From contig BCHX01000005.1 in the NCBI GenBank assembly GCA_001599755.1, positions 3,034,409 through 3,098,408 on the forward strand: a stretch of 64,000 nt of DNA, written 5' to 3'. This DNA is from Gliomastix tumulicola (lineage: Eukaryota > Ascomycota > Sordariomycetes > Hypocreales > Bionectriaceae). Within the stretch, counting starts at the first letter, position 1, and every line of letters starts with the position of its first letter. A model generated the notes under the pieces. That model did no database searches. It was not told where the DNA came from and saw only the letters and a program-made list of their open reading frames with translations. Shown here piece after piece: positions 1-10,727 of the stretch. Made by a program: the position numbers and the translations under genes.

Positions 1-310
1 AAGTGGCCTCTGGCGGGGCCCCCCTGCTCTCTTGCTTCCTCTTTCTTTCTCTTCCCTATCTTCTGGCTTGCTCATCCTATTCGCCCAGATTTCACGAGAA
101 TACGAACAACGCATACCTGCATACGAGCAAAGAAAGTACGACATACGCAACGGCAGAGAGAGAGAGAGAGAGAGAGGGCGACGAATCATGATCTGCCACT
201 AGGCAATAGGTACCTACCTGGTGAGCCCTGCCTACACGAACCCCCCCCCAGTGTGGGGAAAACAGAGAAACGAGTCGAACACTACGAGGAGCAACACCCC
301 TTCCCACACG
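1..310. other. Upstream region of the kelch-like gene
   Basis: Upstream region with a (GA)n microsatellite at about 155-177 and a poly-C run near 241-249. The reading frame of the next gene is open from 221, but the stretch 221-310 has no signal peptide character, so it is treated as 5' leader. No other gene is seen. Confidence 0.5.
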
Positions 311-3280
311 ATGACGATGACGATGACGATCCGGGGTGGTTTCCTGGCAGCGATTGTTGCTGTTGGGGTTGTGCGCGCGCAGACGCTGCCGTACACGCCG
401 ACGCAGATTCTCCCGCCGGCGTGCTTCGATGCGTCCAAGTGCGATGGCGCAGACGTCGCGTACATCCTCGACGGGCGGCGGCTGCTGCGCTTCCCGCTGG
501 CGAGCGGCGAGGCCGTGACGACGAAGACGCAGTTCGAGGTCGTCGCCGAGACGATGCCGTTCTTCGACGGCGCGGATACGGACGGGGTGACGTACAGCGC
601 TGCGCGGGAGGCGGACGGGAGTCTGGTGGTGCACGCGGGGGATTGCAGCGTGGAGGGGAGCGGTGGTGTGTGGCGGTATTCGGACGACGGCGACGGCTGG
701 GAGAAGAAGATGGACATCACGGCCGAGGGCGGAACAACGACCGTTCGCGCACCGTATTTCCTCGGCGCCTCCCTGGCGTACTCGTCGACACTCGCGCCCG
801 AGATGATCCGTCCCAGCGTCTACACCTATGGGGGGATGTGTCCTTCCTCCCCGCCGTCGACCGACAACGCCGCGAACTGGCAGGCAGAGGCCAACTATAC
901 TAGAAGCATGCTGGCCCTGACCCCGACCGACGGGAACACCTCCTCCTCTTCCTCCTCCTCCTCGGCGCAGAGCAAGGACAAGAAGTACATGGGCTCTGTC
1001 GCCTCGACGTCCGGACCGAGAACACCGATGGCGGGCTTCAGCACCACGGCACTGACGCCGAGCATGACCAATAGAAGCGGTGATGTGACGCAGCAGGCGA
1101 GCTGGGTGCTGCTCGGCGGACACACGCAGAGCGCATTTATCAACATGAGCGCCGCCGTCGTCTGGAATCTTCCCGCCGAGTCCTGGACGTTTGTCGACGT
1201 GCAGAGTCCCGGGAACACGGCAAACGTGTCCCCGCGGTCCGGACACACGGCGGTGCTGAGCGAGGACGGGCTGAGTGTCGCGGTGGTCGGCGGATGGGTT
1301 GGAGATGTTGGCACGCCCGCCGATCCGCAGGTTGTCGTGCTGAGGATGAGCGAGGCGTACAGCGGGTGGAAGTGGGATGTGCCCGACAAGCAGATTCCCA
1401 GTATCAGCGGTCTGTACGGGCACGGCTCGGCGCTGCTTCCCGGGAATGTGGTGGTTGTGTATGGAGGAAGGGAGATCAAGGGCGACGGCGAGCTGAGGAG
1501 TCGGCAACAGAATGCTGACGGGTCGTCGTTGCGCTTCTTGAATCTCGACGACATGTCCTGGAGTTCGAGTTATACGAGCCCGGCTGGGAACAAAGAAGGA
1601 GATGCACCCGATCGCGACTCCAACGCCGCGGACCCGAAGCGCCTCGGACTCGGACTCGGTCTTGGGCTTGGACTCGGTCTGCTTGTTCTTATATCAGGTG
1701 TCCTCCTGTGCTTCTGGTCCCGTAGGCAGAAGAAGAAGCGAGCCTCCCGAGACGCCGCTGTGGCTGCGCTCGTCCAGGACTCCAACCAGTTCATCCACGA
1801 TGGCGACGACGACATCCACCATCGAGGCGACATGAGCGAACGCGACGACTCTGACTTCTTCTCGACCTGGGGCAGAGGCTGGTACTCCGGAAACGACGCA
1901 TACGGCCAGGATATGCAGCAGCAGCAGCGATCCCTCGGATACGAGAGTCTACGCGGCGGCAGAGGCCAACAGCCGTCGTTTGGTGTGATACGGAAGCCTA
2001 TCGCCGGACCTCGACAGATGAGGGCGGGTTACGTGCCTGCCCAGGGTCAGGGGACGAGTTTTGCTTCGGGCCCGCTGGGGCATATCCATCCCATTCTGGA
2101 GGATGAGGAGGAGGAGTATCAGACGCAGCAGAACGAGCGTGGTCACCAGCGGACGCAGTCGGGCGAGCCTCAGACGCCCCTTTCGGACGTCCCCTCTGAT
2201 CCCTTCGCCACGCCAACGGGCACTGTTCCAGGTCCTGCTGCGAGACCTTTGTCTCCCACCGCTGCGAGGTCGACGTTTACGCCGAGTCCCGACTCTGGCA
2301 TCCGCAGACACGACCCCGAGGTGCAGGACTGGGTCTCTGATGTTGACGTTACGGACGCCCTCCTCGCCAGAATGGAAAGCAGACGAAGCAACGCCAGTGG
2401 ACGAAACAGGGTCTCTCCTACACGACGCGGCTCGCACCGCTCCGCTGCCGGCGGCGGAGACGACTCGGGCGGCTCTTCGCTCTCGGAGGTCTCGAATCGG
2501 AGCGATCCTCGGCGGTCGCCTACCGACAGGGCTAGAAAGGGTGGCGTGAACAGTGCCCTCGGCGGGTCGACGCTTGTCAGTGCTGGGGGCGTCGTCGCGG
2601 AGAAGCCGCCTAGCTCGAGCGGGAGCAGCTACAACACGGCCAAGTCGACGTTCAACGCGCTGCAGCAGGAGGGCCCGAGTCTGCTTATGGGATCGAGTAA
2701 CGACTATTACTTCGACAACAACCGGAACGACGACGATGACGAGTTTCAGATCCCGGGATCGCCCTCAAAGTCTAAGCCTAGACGAGGATGGCTGGGCTCT
2801 CTCCGCCGCGTGTTCAGCGGATCGGCGGGCAGGGAGGCGACGCCGACGGCTGCAGATATGGCTAGTGATGATATGGGCCCGACGTCGTGGGAGACGCATC
2901 ACTTCGCTACGGGCGGTGATGCGGAGAGACCGGGACTCGTTGGTGGTCTCAGCGGTGAGCTTCTTAGAAGGAAGCAGGGCCGTCGAGACTGGGAAGGCGG
3001 GATGGCGTATGAAGGTGCCGCCGCGGCTCTTGGATCTGGCAGCGGTGCTGGTGCTGATGGGTACCAGGGCGGTGGTGACTCTGAGTGGGATATCGAGAAG
3101 GCTATCGAGAAGAGGCTGGTGCAGGTCATGTTTACCGTGCCAAGGGAGAAGCTCCGGGTCGTGAACGGGGACAATCCCAGCAGCGATGCTCTGGACGACG
3201 AACCTGTTGTGTCTGTGGACGTTCCTGCTTCCCTCGTCGACCCCGAAAAGGCCGTCGTGATCTCGCCACCGGCTGCGAAC

Positions 3281-3314
<34 letters not shown>

Positions 3315-3652
3315 TGTTCCGTCCCTCGACACCGCCCAACAAACCCAGACAGGCGCTTGTCAGCCGCTTCAGCACTACCGAAGGCCTGTCACCCATCGAC
3401 CCCGAGAAGAAGCACCTCACCCGTCTTGCCGAGCCAGAGCAGGATAACAGCCTCCTCTCCGTCGCCGAGGACGGTGACTCTCGACGATATAGCCAGTCGA
3501 CCATGGGCGCCGCGGCAGAAGACAGCATCGTCGTGCTGAGCACGGCCGAGGCTGTCACGCTCGAGCGTCCGAGGACGAAGGTGCTGCAGATGGTCGAGAG
3601 CTTTGAAGGGCTGAGCAGAGAAGGGAGCCCGACGAGGGAGTCGCCTCGATGA
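311..3652 (+). CDS. Kelch-like single-pass membrane protein with long disordered tail
   Basis: Predicted 1113-residue, single-exon protein. The start at 311 puts a signal peptide (residues 1-24, hydrophobic core then VVRAQ) at the N-terminus; an upstream in-frame start at 221 would bury it. Residues 25-430 carry kelch/beta-propeller-like blades with GG pairs (for example VLLGGHT, VAVVGGW, VVVYGGRE) and several N-glycosylation sites. A transmembrane helix follows near residues 445-470, beginning with an unusual run of Leu-Gly pairs and ending in a basic RRQKKKR stop-transfer. The remaining 640 residues are Ser/Pro/Gly-rich and acidic, with a poly-Asp run encoded at about 3281-3312, typical of a disordered cytoplasmic tail. 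Such fungal proteins are thought to be plasma-membrane or polarity proteins; the specific role here is unknown. Confidence 0.8.
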
Positions 3653-4190
3653 GGCTTCTTGCCTCCAGTGTGTGTTATGTGTTTTATGTTTCTACTTTTC
3701 AATTCGTTCGGACTGGATAGGGATCGGTACATGTATGGAAGGGAGGATCTGGAGCAATGGGAGTCTCGTCTTTATCGGTGGAGGATATGATGAGGCTTGA
3801 GGGATGGATGAATGGATGGATGGATGGAAGGATGGATATTGATTTTTTTTAATTTGGCTTCTCTGTTTATATAGTTTAGAAGGGGGGTTTACAAAGATGG
3901 AGGAGGTTGGTATATGTAGGTAGTGTTGTGGTTCGACATAGCTCAAGTACCGTTGCATGCATATTGTCTGCTTATCATATATGTGATATTCATGTCCTGG
4001 AAGACAACTGGAAGTCATAATGCTAGTTCTAACTAAACGAAGCCGTTTCTACCGCCCGCCCGCCCGCCGTATGGTAAACCGTGTAATCAAGCTATCCTAT
4101 GCAATCAAACTCGCTATATTCCCTTCGAAATGTCCATTCATCCTGCGCCAGCAGTCTTAGTCTTGCCTTATATTCTTTCTGTCTGTCCCT
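3653..4190. other. Intergenic region between convergent genes
   Basis: Space between two convergent stop codons. It holds a (GATG)n microsatellite at about 3802-3837 and an A/T-rich stretch near 3841-3852, consistent with 3' UTRs and polyadenylation signals of both neighbours. I see no gene. Confidence 0.5.
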
Positions 4191-5321
4191 TTACTGATTC
4201 GACTGGTACTCGTCCTCCAGCCACTCGTTCCACGCCAGCACGGCGTCGATGATCCTCTTGCCCGGGAAATCGATGATGACGATGCCGGCGCGGCGCGCAT
4301 CCTCCTCCTCCTGGAAGTCCTCGAGCCACTGGGCCGTCATGTCGTTCATGCCGTTGACGCTCCGGTTCATGGGCCCCGCGGCGGCCTCGATGGGCAGGAC
4401 GCCGACGCTCGCGCTGACGTGGGCCAGCCAGAGGACGCTGTTGTCGAGGGGCGAGGTGGCGGCGAGCTCGAGGGCGTCGCGGATGGCGGACCACTTCTCG
4501 GACAGGTGGTAGACGTCCGGGATGATCCAGAGGTCCTCGAGCTTCATCTGGGCGGACTCCCAGGTCACGCCGTAGGTGTTGCCCGAGGGCGTGGGGAACT
4601 GCGTTAGCAGGAAGATCTTGGAGCGCAGGTCGCCGAGGGTCGGGAGCGGCGCGCTCTTCTCGTACGTGTGGATGTGGCGGGCCGCGCCGGCCGAGGTACG
4701 CGGGGACGCGTTCTGGTAGTAGAGGAAGGTGTCCTCGAAGGAGCGGGTGTTGCGTCCGATGGGCCGCCCCTCCTGCTTGACGCGCACGACGAGCGTCTCC
4801 GACGGGTACGCCTCGAGGAACTCGAACATGATCTCCAGCACGTCGGCGAAGTCGAACCCGGTATCGCCCATGGCGTGGTAGATGCGCAGCCTGTCGTCGC
4901 GCAGCTTCGCCCGGATGTCAAAGTACCGCAGCCCCGCGTGCAGCTGCGTCGTCAGGTTGTTGTTCTGGCACTGCAGCGAGATGTCCCGGACGAGGCTGTA
5001 CGTCATGGTGTCGTGCGTCCCCGGGATGCTCAGGTCCGTCAGGTTCGCGCTGTCCGGGATGCGCGCCATCCAGTCCGGCGCGTCGGAGCGGTCGGCGTCG
5101 AACGAGCTGTCGGAGAGGTAGCCGCGGTAGCAGTGGATGCCCGAGGCGCAGGGGGTCGTGAGCGTCAGGAGGATGTAGAGGGCGAGGGCCGCGATGGCGA
5201 TGAGGATGGTCGCGAGGAGGAGGGGCACGCGGCGCGGGCGCGACGGGACGAGCCACCGGGGGAGGACCGAGTCTTCGTCGGCGCCCCCCTCGAGAGGCCA
5301 GGCGGTCTGCGGTTTCTTCAT
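4191..5321 (-). CDS. Membrane-anchored PI-PLC X-domain phosphodiesterase
   Basis: 376-residue single-exon protein. A short basic N-terminus precedes one transmembrane helix (about residues 33-55), so the catalytic part faces the lumen or exterior. The X-type phospholipase core follows: IPGTHDTMT with the first catalytic His at 103, GLRYFDIR at 130-137, and RIYHAMG with the second His at 149, then SETLVVRVKQEG. These match the one-domain PI-specific phospholipase C family known from bacteria and fungi, which cleaves phosphatidylinositol or GPI by a two-histidine mechanism without the EF-hand, Y and C2 domains of eukaryotic PLC. The Ca-independent bacterial-like class is the best fit. Substrate is unknown. 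The N-terminal anchor instead of a cleavable signal is the main notable feature. Confidence 0.85.
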   Translation of the reverse strand: MKKPQTAWPLEGGADEDSVLPRWLVPSRPRRVPLLLATILIAIAALALYILLTLTTPCASGIHCYRGYLSDSSFDADRSDAPDWMARIPDSANLTDLSIPGTHDTMTYSLVRDISLQCQNNNLTTQLHAGLRYFDIRAKLRDDRLRIYHAMGDTGFDFADVLEIMFEFLEAYPSETLVVRVKQEGRPIGRNTRSFEDTFLYYQNASPRTSAGAARHIHTYEKSAPLPTLGDLRSKIFLLTQFPTPSGNTYGVTWESAQMKLEDLWIIPDVYHLSEKWSAIRDALELAATSPLDNSVLWLAHVSASVGVLPIEAAAGPMNRSVNGMNDMTAQWLEDFQEEEDARRAGIVIIDFPGKRIIDAVLAWNEWLEDEYQSNQ

Positions 5322-7009
5322 CGTTGGGGCGTGGGTGGTGGCGGTGGTGGTCGTCTATCGGGGGTTGGGTGGCGAAGAGAGAGAGAGAGATGCGGATGGA
5401 TGGAGGGCAGCGATTGATTCGACGCAGTTTCGTCCGGCAAGTCGCTGCTGAAGAAGAGAAATCAATGCCGGTCGGTCCGGCCTCAAGGTGAGAGAAGCAT
5501 TGACGGGGAGGGAAAAGGCGGTGATGGGAGGAGGGGGAGGAGTATAACGATACCTCGTGCAGTAGTCGACGCACGTTCTAGACAAGGCTGGACTGGTCGA
5601 ACTGGCTGCGTCGTTTTTAGCACGTTTTGGCACGTCATTTGCTGATTCGGCGCCACAGGGGCCGAGATAAGCGGCTGAGCGGGGCTCTCATTGGCCACGG
5701 GACGTTCACGATAAGGAGTCTGGTGAGGAGCGTTGACAGAATGGAGAACCGGACTTTTGTCACCTAATCCCAGAGGAACCAAGGGACCGAGCCATTATCG
5801 CAACGACACGCTAACACCTTTGTTCCTCTACCGGAATGATACTAATCAGGTGGAAGAAAGTACGAAATGACTATCTGGAGGCTTAGATACAATGTAGTAC
5901 TTTTGTTTAATTTTTCCAAGATTAGAAGGGCGTAGTCTTTGTGTGATAGTGAAGCCTAGTTGTTAGCAGCAGCCTCACTAAAACATTTTTGCAGCGACAC
6001 ATTCTTACCGAGTTATTCTGTCCGTTGGCTTAACTAGATACTTGCTAATTAGTTTGTGAGTCTATCTGTTTTTACTAGAACGTGAATACCTAGCCAATCG
6101 AGGCCGCGCTCCTGTTGCATGGCCAGGCTGGCTTTCTCTTTGTAAGACAGGGCAGCGTGTGAGAGAAGCTCTCCAGATGCAGCCGGATAGCATCGTCGCA
6201 CTCTAACCTCAACCTCTAGCAATATAGGAACTTTGGGCCTGATGTATCTCCATTACCTACAAGGCAGCAATGGTGGTAGTGGCAGGCCAGACGTGGCATC
6301 GGCTCATCAAGGTCAGGACGCCTCGATGAGGCCATGCCAAGGTAATATTCCGCCCAACAGCTACTTTTTTACATGGCATCTATTCGATTCCCTTCACTCT
6401 CCAAATTGACACTCACAATCAAAGAATAGGCTGTGTCGCCGTAATCCACCCACTTCTCGATATCGTTATGGACGCCGCCTATCCAACGGTGCGGTCTCAG
6501 CTATTGTGCCACAGCAAGTGATCCTCGGACTGGAAAGGCGTGCTCGATCACGGGGGGCGTTGTTAGATCACATTGGCCATTGCTATGGCGCAGCACAATT
6601 GGCTCCCGACTTGCTGGCTGCAACCGTCCAGTGATCGTCTTGCGTATGGGAAGTGATAAGTCTTCACAAGCCGCCCACCTAAGGATGCTGGGATAGAAAA
6701 TCTAGATAATAGTAAAAACCTCAGCTGCGTGATCATCCCCAAAGGGCGAATCATCAGCAGGTTCAAAAGAAGAGTCTTCCCATGCCAACTCTCACATACA
6801 TATCTGTCCCTTCACACCCGCCGGTACAATGGCTATGAAGAGAATCCTCTTGCGCATCCCAAACCATCCGAGACCGAGGACTACTACCCGTGACGACGCC
6901 AGGCCGGTGCTGCGCCATGAGAGCCCGTATGCAAAGTGCGATGACCACAGGCTAGCCAGGTAGCGGGCGTCGATGCGGGGACTGCATATCTGCGCCACGC
7001 CGGCAAGCG
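5322..7009. other. Gene-poor intergenic region
   Basis: About 1.7 kb without a convincing gene. It contains the PLC promoter (GA run at 5380-5390), several short AT-rich patches and only short ORFs lacking recognisable domains. Decayed coding sequence from the adjacent kinase relic may extend leftward into the end of it. Confidence 0.4.
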
Positions 7010-7715
7010 CCACGAGGCGGTCCTCGTACCTGGTGAAGGCGCTGGAACAGGGATGGAGTATCAAGATCCTCCCCAGTCTGATGACATATGCCGATGGGTA
7101 GCCGCGCAGTTCGAAAGGCTGGCTAGCGCCATTGCCATGCTGCATAGAAGCACGCAGAAAGATCCTGGATCTAGTCACGTATATGCGGCACACGGCAACC
7201 TCAAACCTGAGAACATTCTCTTCTTTCCGACTGAGCCAGAGGGGGACCGAGACTGATTTCAGGTCTATAGCACCACCAGGGCAGCTTCAGGTTCACGGCT
7301 TCAGGACACCGCCTCGCCTTACTTAAGGCCTCGGGCGGGACGCGGCATGAAACTCGGCAAGCCAGTTTATTTAATCGCTAGAATATGTCCCTGAAGGGAG
7401 AAATTACGCCCCAGGCAATCACGCCTCAGGCCTGCGACATTTGGTCTCTCGGCACCGTGTTCCTCGAATTTGTAACGTGGGCATTGACGGGGTCTTCAGG
7501 GACAGACGACGGATTCATGGCGGCTCGCACATCGATCTCCCCCCCCTGATCATCTAGATGACGAGTACTTTATTGTTAAGAAGGACCCTACGGGAGGATT
7601 ACCAGCTTTTCATCCGCCTCCTCCGGAGAGGTCTCGCTGCCACATCACGGTCATGGTTCCAGCGTGTGATCTCGACCCGGACATGCACCCAGGTGCAGCT
7701 ATCCAAGATATGTGA
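7010..7715 (+). pseudogene. Decayed protein kinase gene fragment
   Basis: Fragments of a eukaryotic protein kinase C-lobe appear in successive frames. At 7053-7256 a frame reads through FERLASAIAMLHR to HGNLKPENILFF, the catalytic-loop signature (usually HGDLKPEN or HRDLKPEN) with the catalytic Asp replaced by Asn. A stop follows at 7254. In another frame near 7380-7430 an APE-like region is partly visible. In a third, at about 7430-7540, there is CDIWSLGTVFLEFVTWALTG, matching the helix-F DIWSLGCVFLEF motif of fungal kinases. A further open stretch runs from about 7556 to 7713. Stops and frame changes between blocks, the missing DFG segment and the missing N-lobe show a pseudogene. Flanking DNA is gene-poor, consistent with decay. 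Confidence 0.6.
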
Positions 7716-8199
7716 AACACACGCTCTCTATGGCTTGGTGTGTGTTGAGATCTCGCGGCTTATTTCTTTGCTATGGGGTATCTAGTTCACATTCCTCTTC
7801 GAAAAGAGCTTAGTGTGAAGCTGATTGTGATATGGGTGGTCGTGATTGTGTCGCTTGGCGTTACATTTACTCCTATCTGGCTTGGTGTCGTTCATGCGCT
7901 CGATGTGCAGACATCCCTCGCTCCACTATCAGCATTGACAAGTATTCTGTCACTTGCGTTGACTGTTATCATTGGTATAGAGGCGTTGGCTCCTCGGCCC
8001 TAGATAGACGAAGATGATGCTATGCGGCTGTGATGAAGTGGGAAGATACAACGTGAGCTCTTTTGTCTGATACTTTTTGGTAAGCGAGATGTAATCCTGG
8101 AGTCGAACGTACAAAGCTGTCGAAAGGTTGGTAGAGGTAATATTACTATGTTGCTACGAGTCAGGGGAACTATCCAGTGCTATTTATTCCAAGATTCAG
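7716..8199. other. Intergenic region with a small hydrophobic ORF
   Basis: Between the kinase relic and the permease stop. A 76-codon open frame at 7773-8003 (+) encodes two hydrophobic stretches, but it has no recognisable family. It may be chance or a remnant of a membrane domain from the kinase-like gene. The 3' UTR of the permease gene must also lie here. Confidence 0.25.
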
Positions 8200-10085
8200 T
8201 CATACCCCGACGACTGGCTTCGTCTCCTCATAGACGTCCGCCAACTTGGCGACTTGAGGATCCTGAACTCCATCGTTGACGATCTGCACTCCATCCACCA
8301 CAATCGTCTCCTCAGTCACAGTCTGCTCAACCAGGGTGTCTCGGGCAGGCCAGATCAGACTCGAAGCGCAGTAGACAACGAACGTGCTCGTAAAGCCGTA
8401 GAGATAGAACATGGCGTAGATCTTGCTCGCACCGCCAATATCAAGATCTGGATTCACAGCCGCGGCCATGCCAGGCAGATTCGGCGCGGTGCCAACCAGC
8501 ATGGCAATCGCGGCCCGCCAGTTCGTGCCGGCAGCATTGCCATAGTTGTAGCGGCCACGCTTCCTGTAGAGAGCGGGGACGTCGACGGCTCTTCGCTTGA
8601 CGATCCAGTAATCTCCAGCGAGAATAGCGGCGATGGGGGCGAGGAGAACGCCGAGAGCACCCATGAAGTTGAGGAGAGACGATGCCGACGAGATGATCTT
8701 CCAGGGCACCATGATCCAGCCGGCCGTGACGGTGGTGATGATGACACCGCGCTTGATGCTGATGTACTTGGGCCACAGACTGGTCATGTCGTTGGCGCAC
8801 GAGATGACGTTGGCAGAGAGATTAGTGCCGATCTGGGCAATGCACCAGGATACACCAACGAAGAAGGCAGCGGCCCTGCCTCCAGAGCCTTCCCAACGGG
8901 ACGCAAGCTCGACGGGATCCCAGATGTACTATGCCAGTCTTGTTAACGACTGTTGACCGTTGATTAAGGGGGAAGAAAAACCAGGGGTGTGTGTTGCTTA
9001 CCTCGCCATAGACCACCTTCGCCGAAGATGTACCGATGATTCCAAAGACACCCAGAAGAGTGCAGATACCTGGAACAAACAGAGTCTGCCAATACACACC
9101 ACGAGGCGTCTTCATGTACCGCGTGAAATCAGCCACGTTGGTGGCCATGGTCGCCCAGCCACCGGTCATGCTGCTCATGGAGGAGACAATGAGCCACGCC
9201 TTGGTGGCTCCCGAGACGGTCGCCTTCTGGTTCCAGATATCTCCCGTTCCACTGGCGAGTTTCGTCATGCCAATGACGGTTCCCGTGGCGGCCGTGAGCA
9301 CAACAACGGTCTTGGCCACGAAGAACCACCGCAGCTTATGGGGCGGGATGAGCAGGACTGGGAACTGGACGGACCAGAAGATGAAGTGGGAGACCATCTG
9401 CTGTGTCGTGATGCCGGCGGATTCCGGGAGGTGGTTCGGGATGTCGAGGTACGAGGGCCAGATGGCTCGGATGACTTGAGTCATGGCGGTCGAGCCGGAG
9501 TATGTTTGGATGGCTGTTCCAGGTAGAGGTATTAGCAGATGTGGAAATTTCATACCTCCAGGAGTTGAAGCATACCATGCCAGAAGAGTGCAGTTGCCAT
9601 TCGTACAATAACGGCAAAGCGGCTGAAGTAGAATCCAAAGCCAGAACGGGAAACAACGGGGAAGGGCACATGCAGCTCAGCACCAGCCGCCCCGTTGAGA
9701 CACAGCGGAATGGTGATGGTGAACGTTCCGAGAATAAGACAGTAGACGGCTTCCCGCCTAGAAGGAGATCAACGTTAGCAACATTTTCTTCTTCCAACCA
9801 GCAAAGTAACTTGCATCAAGACACGTACCAAGTCAGTCCAACGGCAATAATGGCAGATGCACCGGCCCAGCTCTGGACGGACAAGGCATCGCTCATCCAG
9901 TACCCGAGGACTGTCCAGCTCGTCCAAGTTCGGCGTTCCAGAGGAGTAACATCAGTGTCTCGGTTACTCCATGTGCCTTCGTCGGCGAACGTCATGGGCT
10001 GCTTCTCAAGAATCCAGCCTTCTCGGCTGGTCTTGGCTTGGGCATCCGCCTTGATGGCGGAGGCCCTTGCTCGCAAGGTCTCCAT
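8200..10085 (-). CDS. NCS1 permease, uracil/allantoin (Fur-type)
   Basis: Four exons (10085-9829, 9757-9576, 9513-9002, 8928-8200) join in frame to a 559-residue protein, the normal NCS1 length. It has about 12 membrane segments. Recognisable family blocks are WTSWTVLGYWMSDA (TM1), ALFWHAIQTYSGSTAMTQ, PPHKLRWFFVAKTVVV, GGWATMATNVADFTRY and the late VKRRAVDVPALY. These place it with fungal Fur/Dal4 proton symporters, which import uracil, allantoin, uridine or uric acid at the plasma membrane; the exact substrate cannot be read here. It is transcribed divergently from the oxygenase gene across a 642-bp region containing GATA motifs. With the downstream hydrolase fusion this suggests uptake of a nitrogen-rich heterocycle or ureide. 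Confidence 0.9.
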
Positions 10086-10308
10086 CACAGTGTAGTTGGG
10101 GAATCTGTTATGTCGAAGAATGCCGTAAGAGAATCTGTGATGACTGGAGCACGAGCCTGTCAGAACGTCCCAAATGTCATCTCGGTGTCCGACTTCGTGA
10201 TCTTTATGATGCCCTTCGCCTCTACCAGACCGCGATAAGCGCTACGAACTAGTAATCTTCCCCAAGATAAGGTATCAAAATCGGCGGAGTCAAGACCCAG
10301 GGTTCTCG

Positions 10309-10320
10309 GTGGGCGCCCAC
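10309..10320. promoter_or_regulatory. Perfect palindrome GTGGGCGCCCAC
   Basis: A 12-bp perfect palindrome near the middle of the divergent promoter. It is flanked by near-complementary arms (10287-10296 against 10336-10345, 9 of 10 matching), so the whole forms a nested symmetric structure. A dimeric regulator site or cruciform are possible readings. Confidence 0.4.
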
Positions 10321-10367
10321 TCTAAACCCCGGGTCGTCTTGAGTCATGTCCTTATCAGACCCAAGAC

Positions 10368-10385
10368 ATCGGAGCTTTGTCCGAT
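10368..10385. promoter_or_regulatory. Inverted repeat ATCGGA-N6-TCCGAT
   Basis: Two perfect 6-bp arms separated by 6 bp, containing CGG and CCG triplets 8 bp apart in the everted/inverted layout that dimeric Zn2Cys6 activators bind. Purine and pyrimidine pathway activators such as UaY and Ppr1 use related CGG-N6-CCG sites; the N8 spacing here is different, so the binding factor is unknown. Confidence 0.4.
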
Positions 10386-10439
10386 CCCTGGCGGCTACTT
10401 GAAGCGGCACTTCCCAGGCGAAAGATCCAGGACCGCCGG

Positions 10440-10450
10440 GCGCCGGCGGC
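10440..10450. promoter_or_regulatory. GC-rich 11-mer shared with the hydrolase-fusion promoter
   Basis: GCGCCGGCGGC occurs here and twice, overlapping, at 12425-12444 upstream of the biuret/allophanate-like fusion. It is part of the near-palindrome at 10433-10449. Sharing between the two control regions of the putative cluster suggests a common cis element. Confidence 0.4.
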
Positions 10451-10727
10451 AAGTTCTGACAGGCCAATCTTTATCTTCCCTTGTGGAGTATCGTACCATC
10501 GTGGTCAGGTGTTGGACAGGATCACGTCTCTTGAGTCTTGACTCTCCCTCACCGACTACCCCACTCTTGCTATAAGGGACCATCTAGATTTCGCGTCAAG
10601 AGTTGTACTTTCCCTTGCATTTCTTTATCTCAACCACGAAGGAACGCAGCAGTACTATCTAATCGCTACACCAATCTCACCTCTGTTCAAGATCTCCCTA
10701 ACGACTTCCGATCCTACGCGTATAGCC

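Larger units (their letters stand above)
10086..10727. promoter_or_regulatory. Divergent promoter of permease and oxygenase genes
   Basis: 642-bp region between two divergent start codons, unusually rich in symmetric elements. It has GATA-factor motifs GATAAG at 10234-10239 and 10266-10271 and its complement CTTATC at 10351-10356. A perfect 12-bp palindrome lies at 10309-10320 inside larger imperfect arms (10287-10296 and 10336-10345). An inverted repeat sits at 10368-10385 and a GC-rich near-palindrome at 10433-10449. A TATA-like element (CTATAAGG) lies at about 10570. The GATA motifs fit control by the AreA/NIT2 nitrogen regulator; the palindromes could be sites for a pathway-specific Zn2Cys6 factor. 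Confidence 0.5.

Noticed and set aside
92..1507. 471-codon open frame on the minus strand
   Set aside because: Arg/His/Pro-rich shadow of the GC-rich kelch-like gene, with no domain.
4668..5417. 249-codon plus-strand frame over the PI-PLC gene
   Set aside because: Antisense shadow; the opposite strand encodes a clear phospholipase.
7773..8003. Small hydrophobic ORF
   Set aside because: Too short and without family; kept only as a note in the intergenic entry.
8128..8946. 272-codon plus-strand frame over the permease
   Set aside because: Antisense to the NCS1 permease exons, no hydrophobic or domain pattern.
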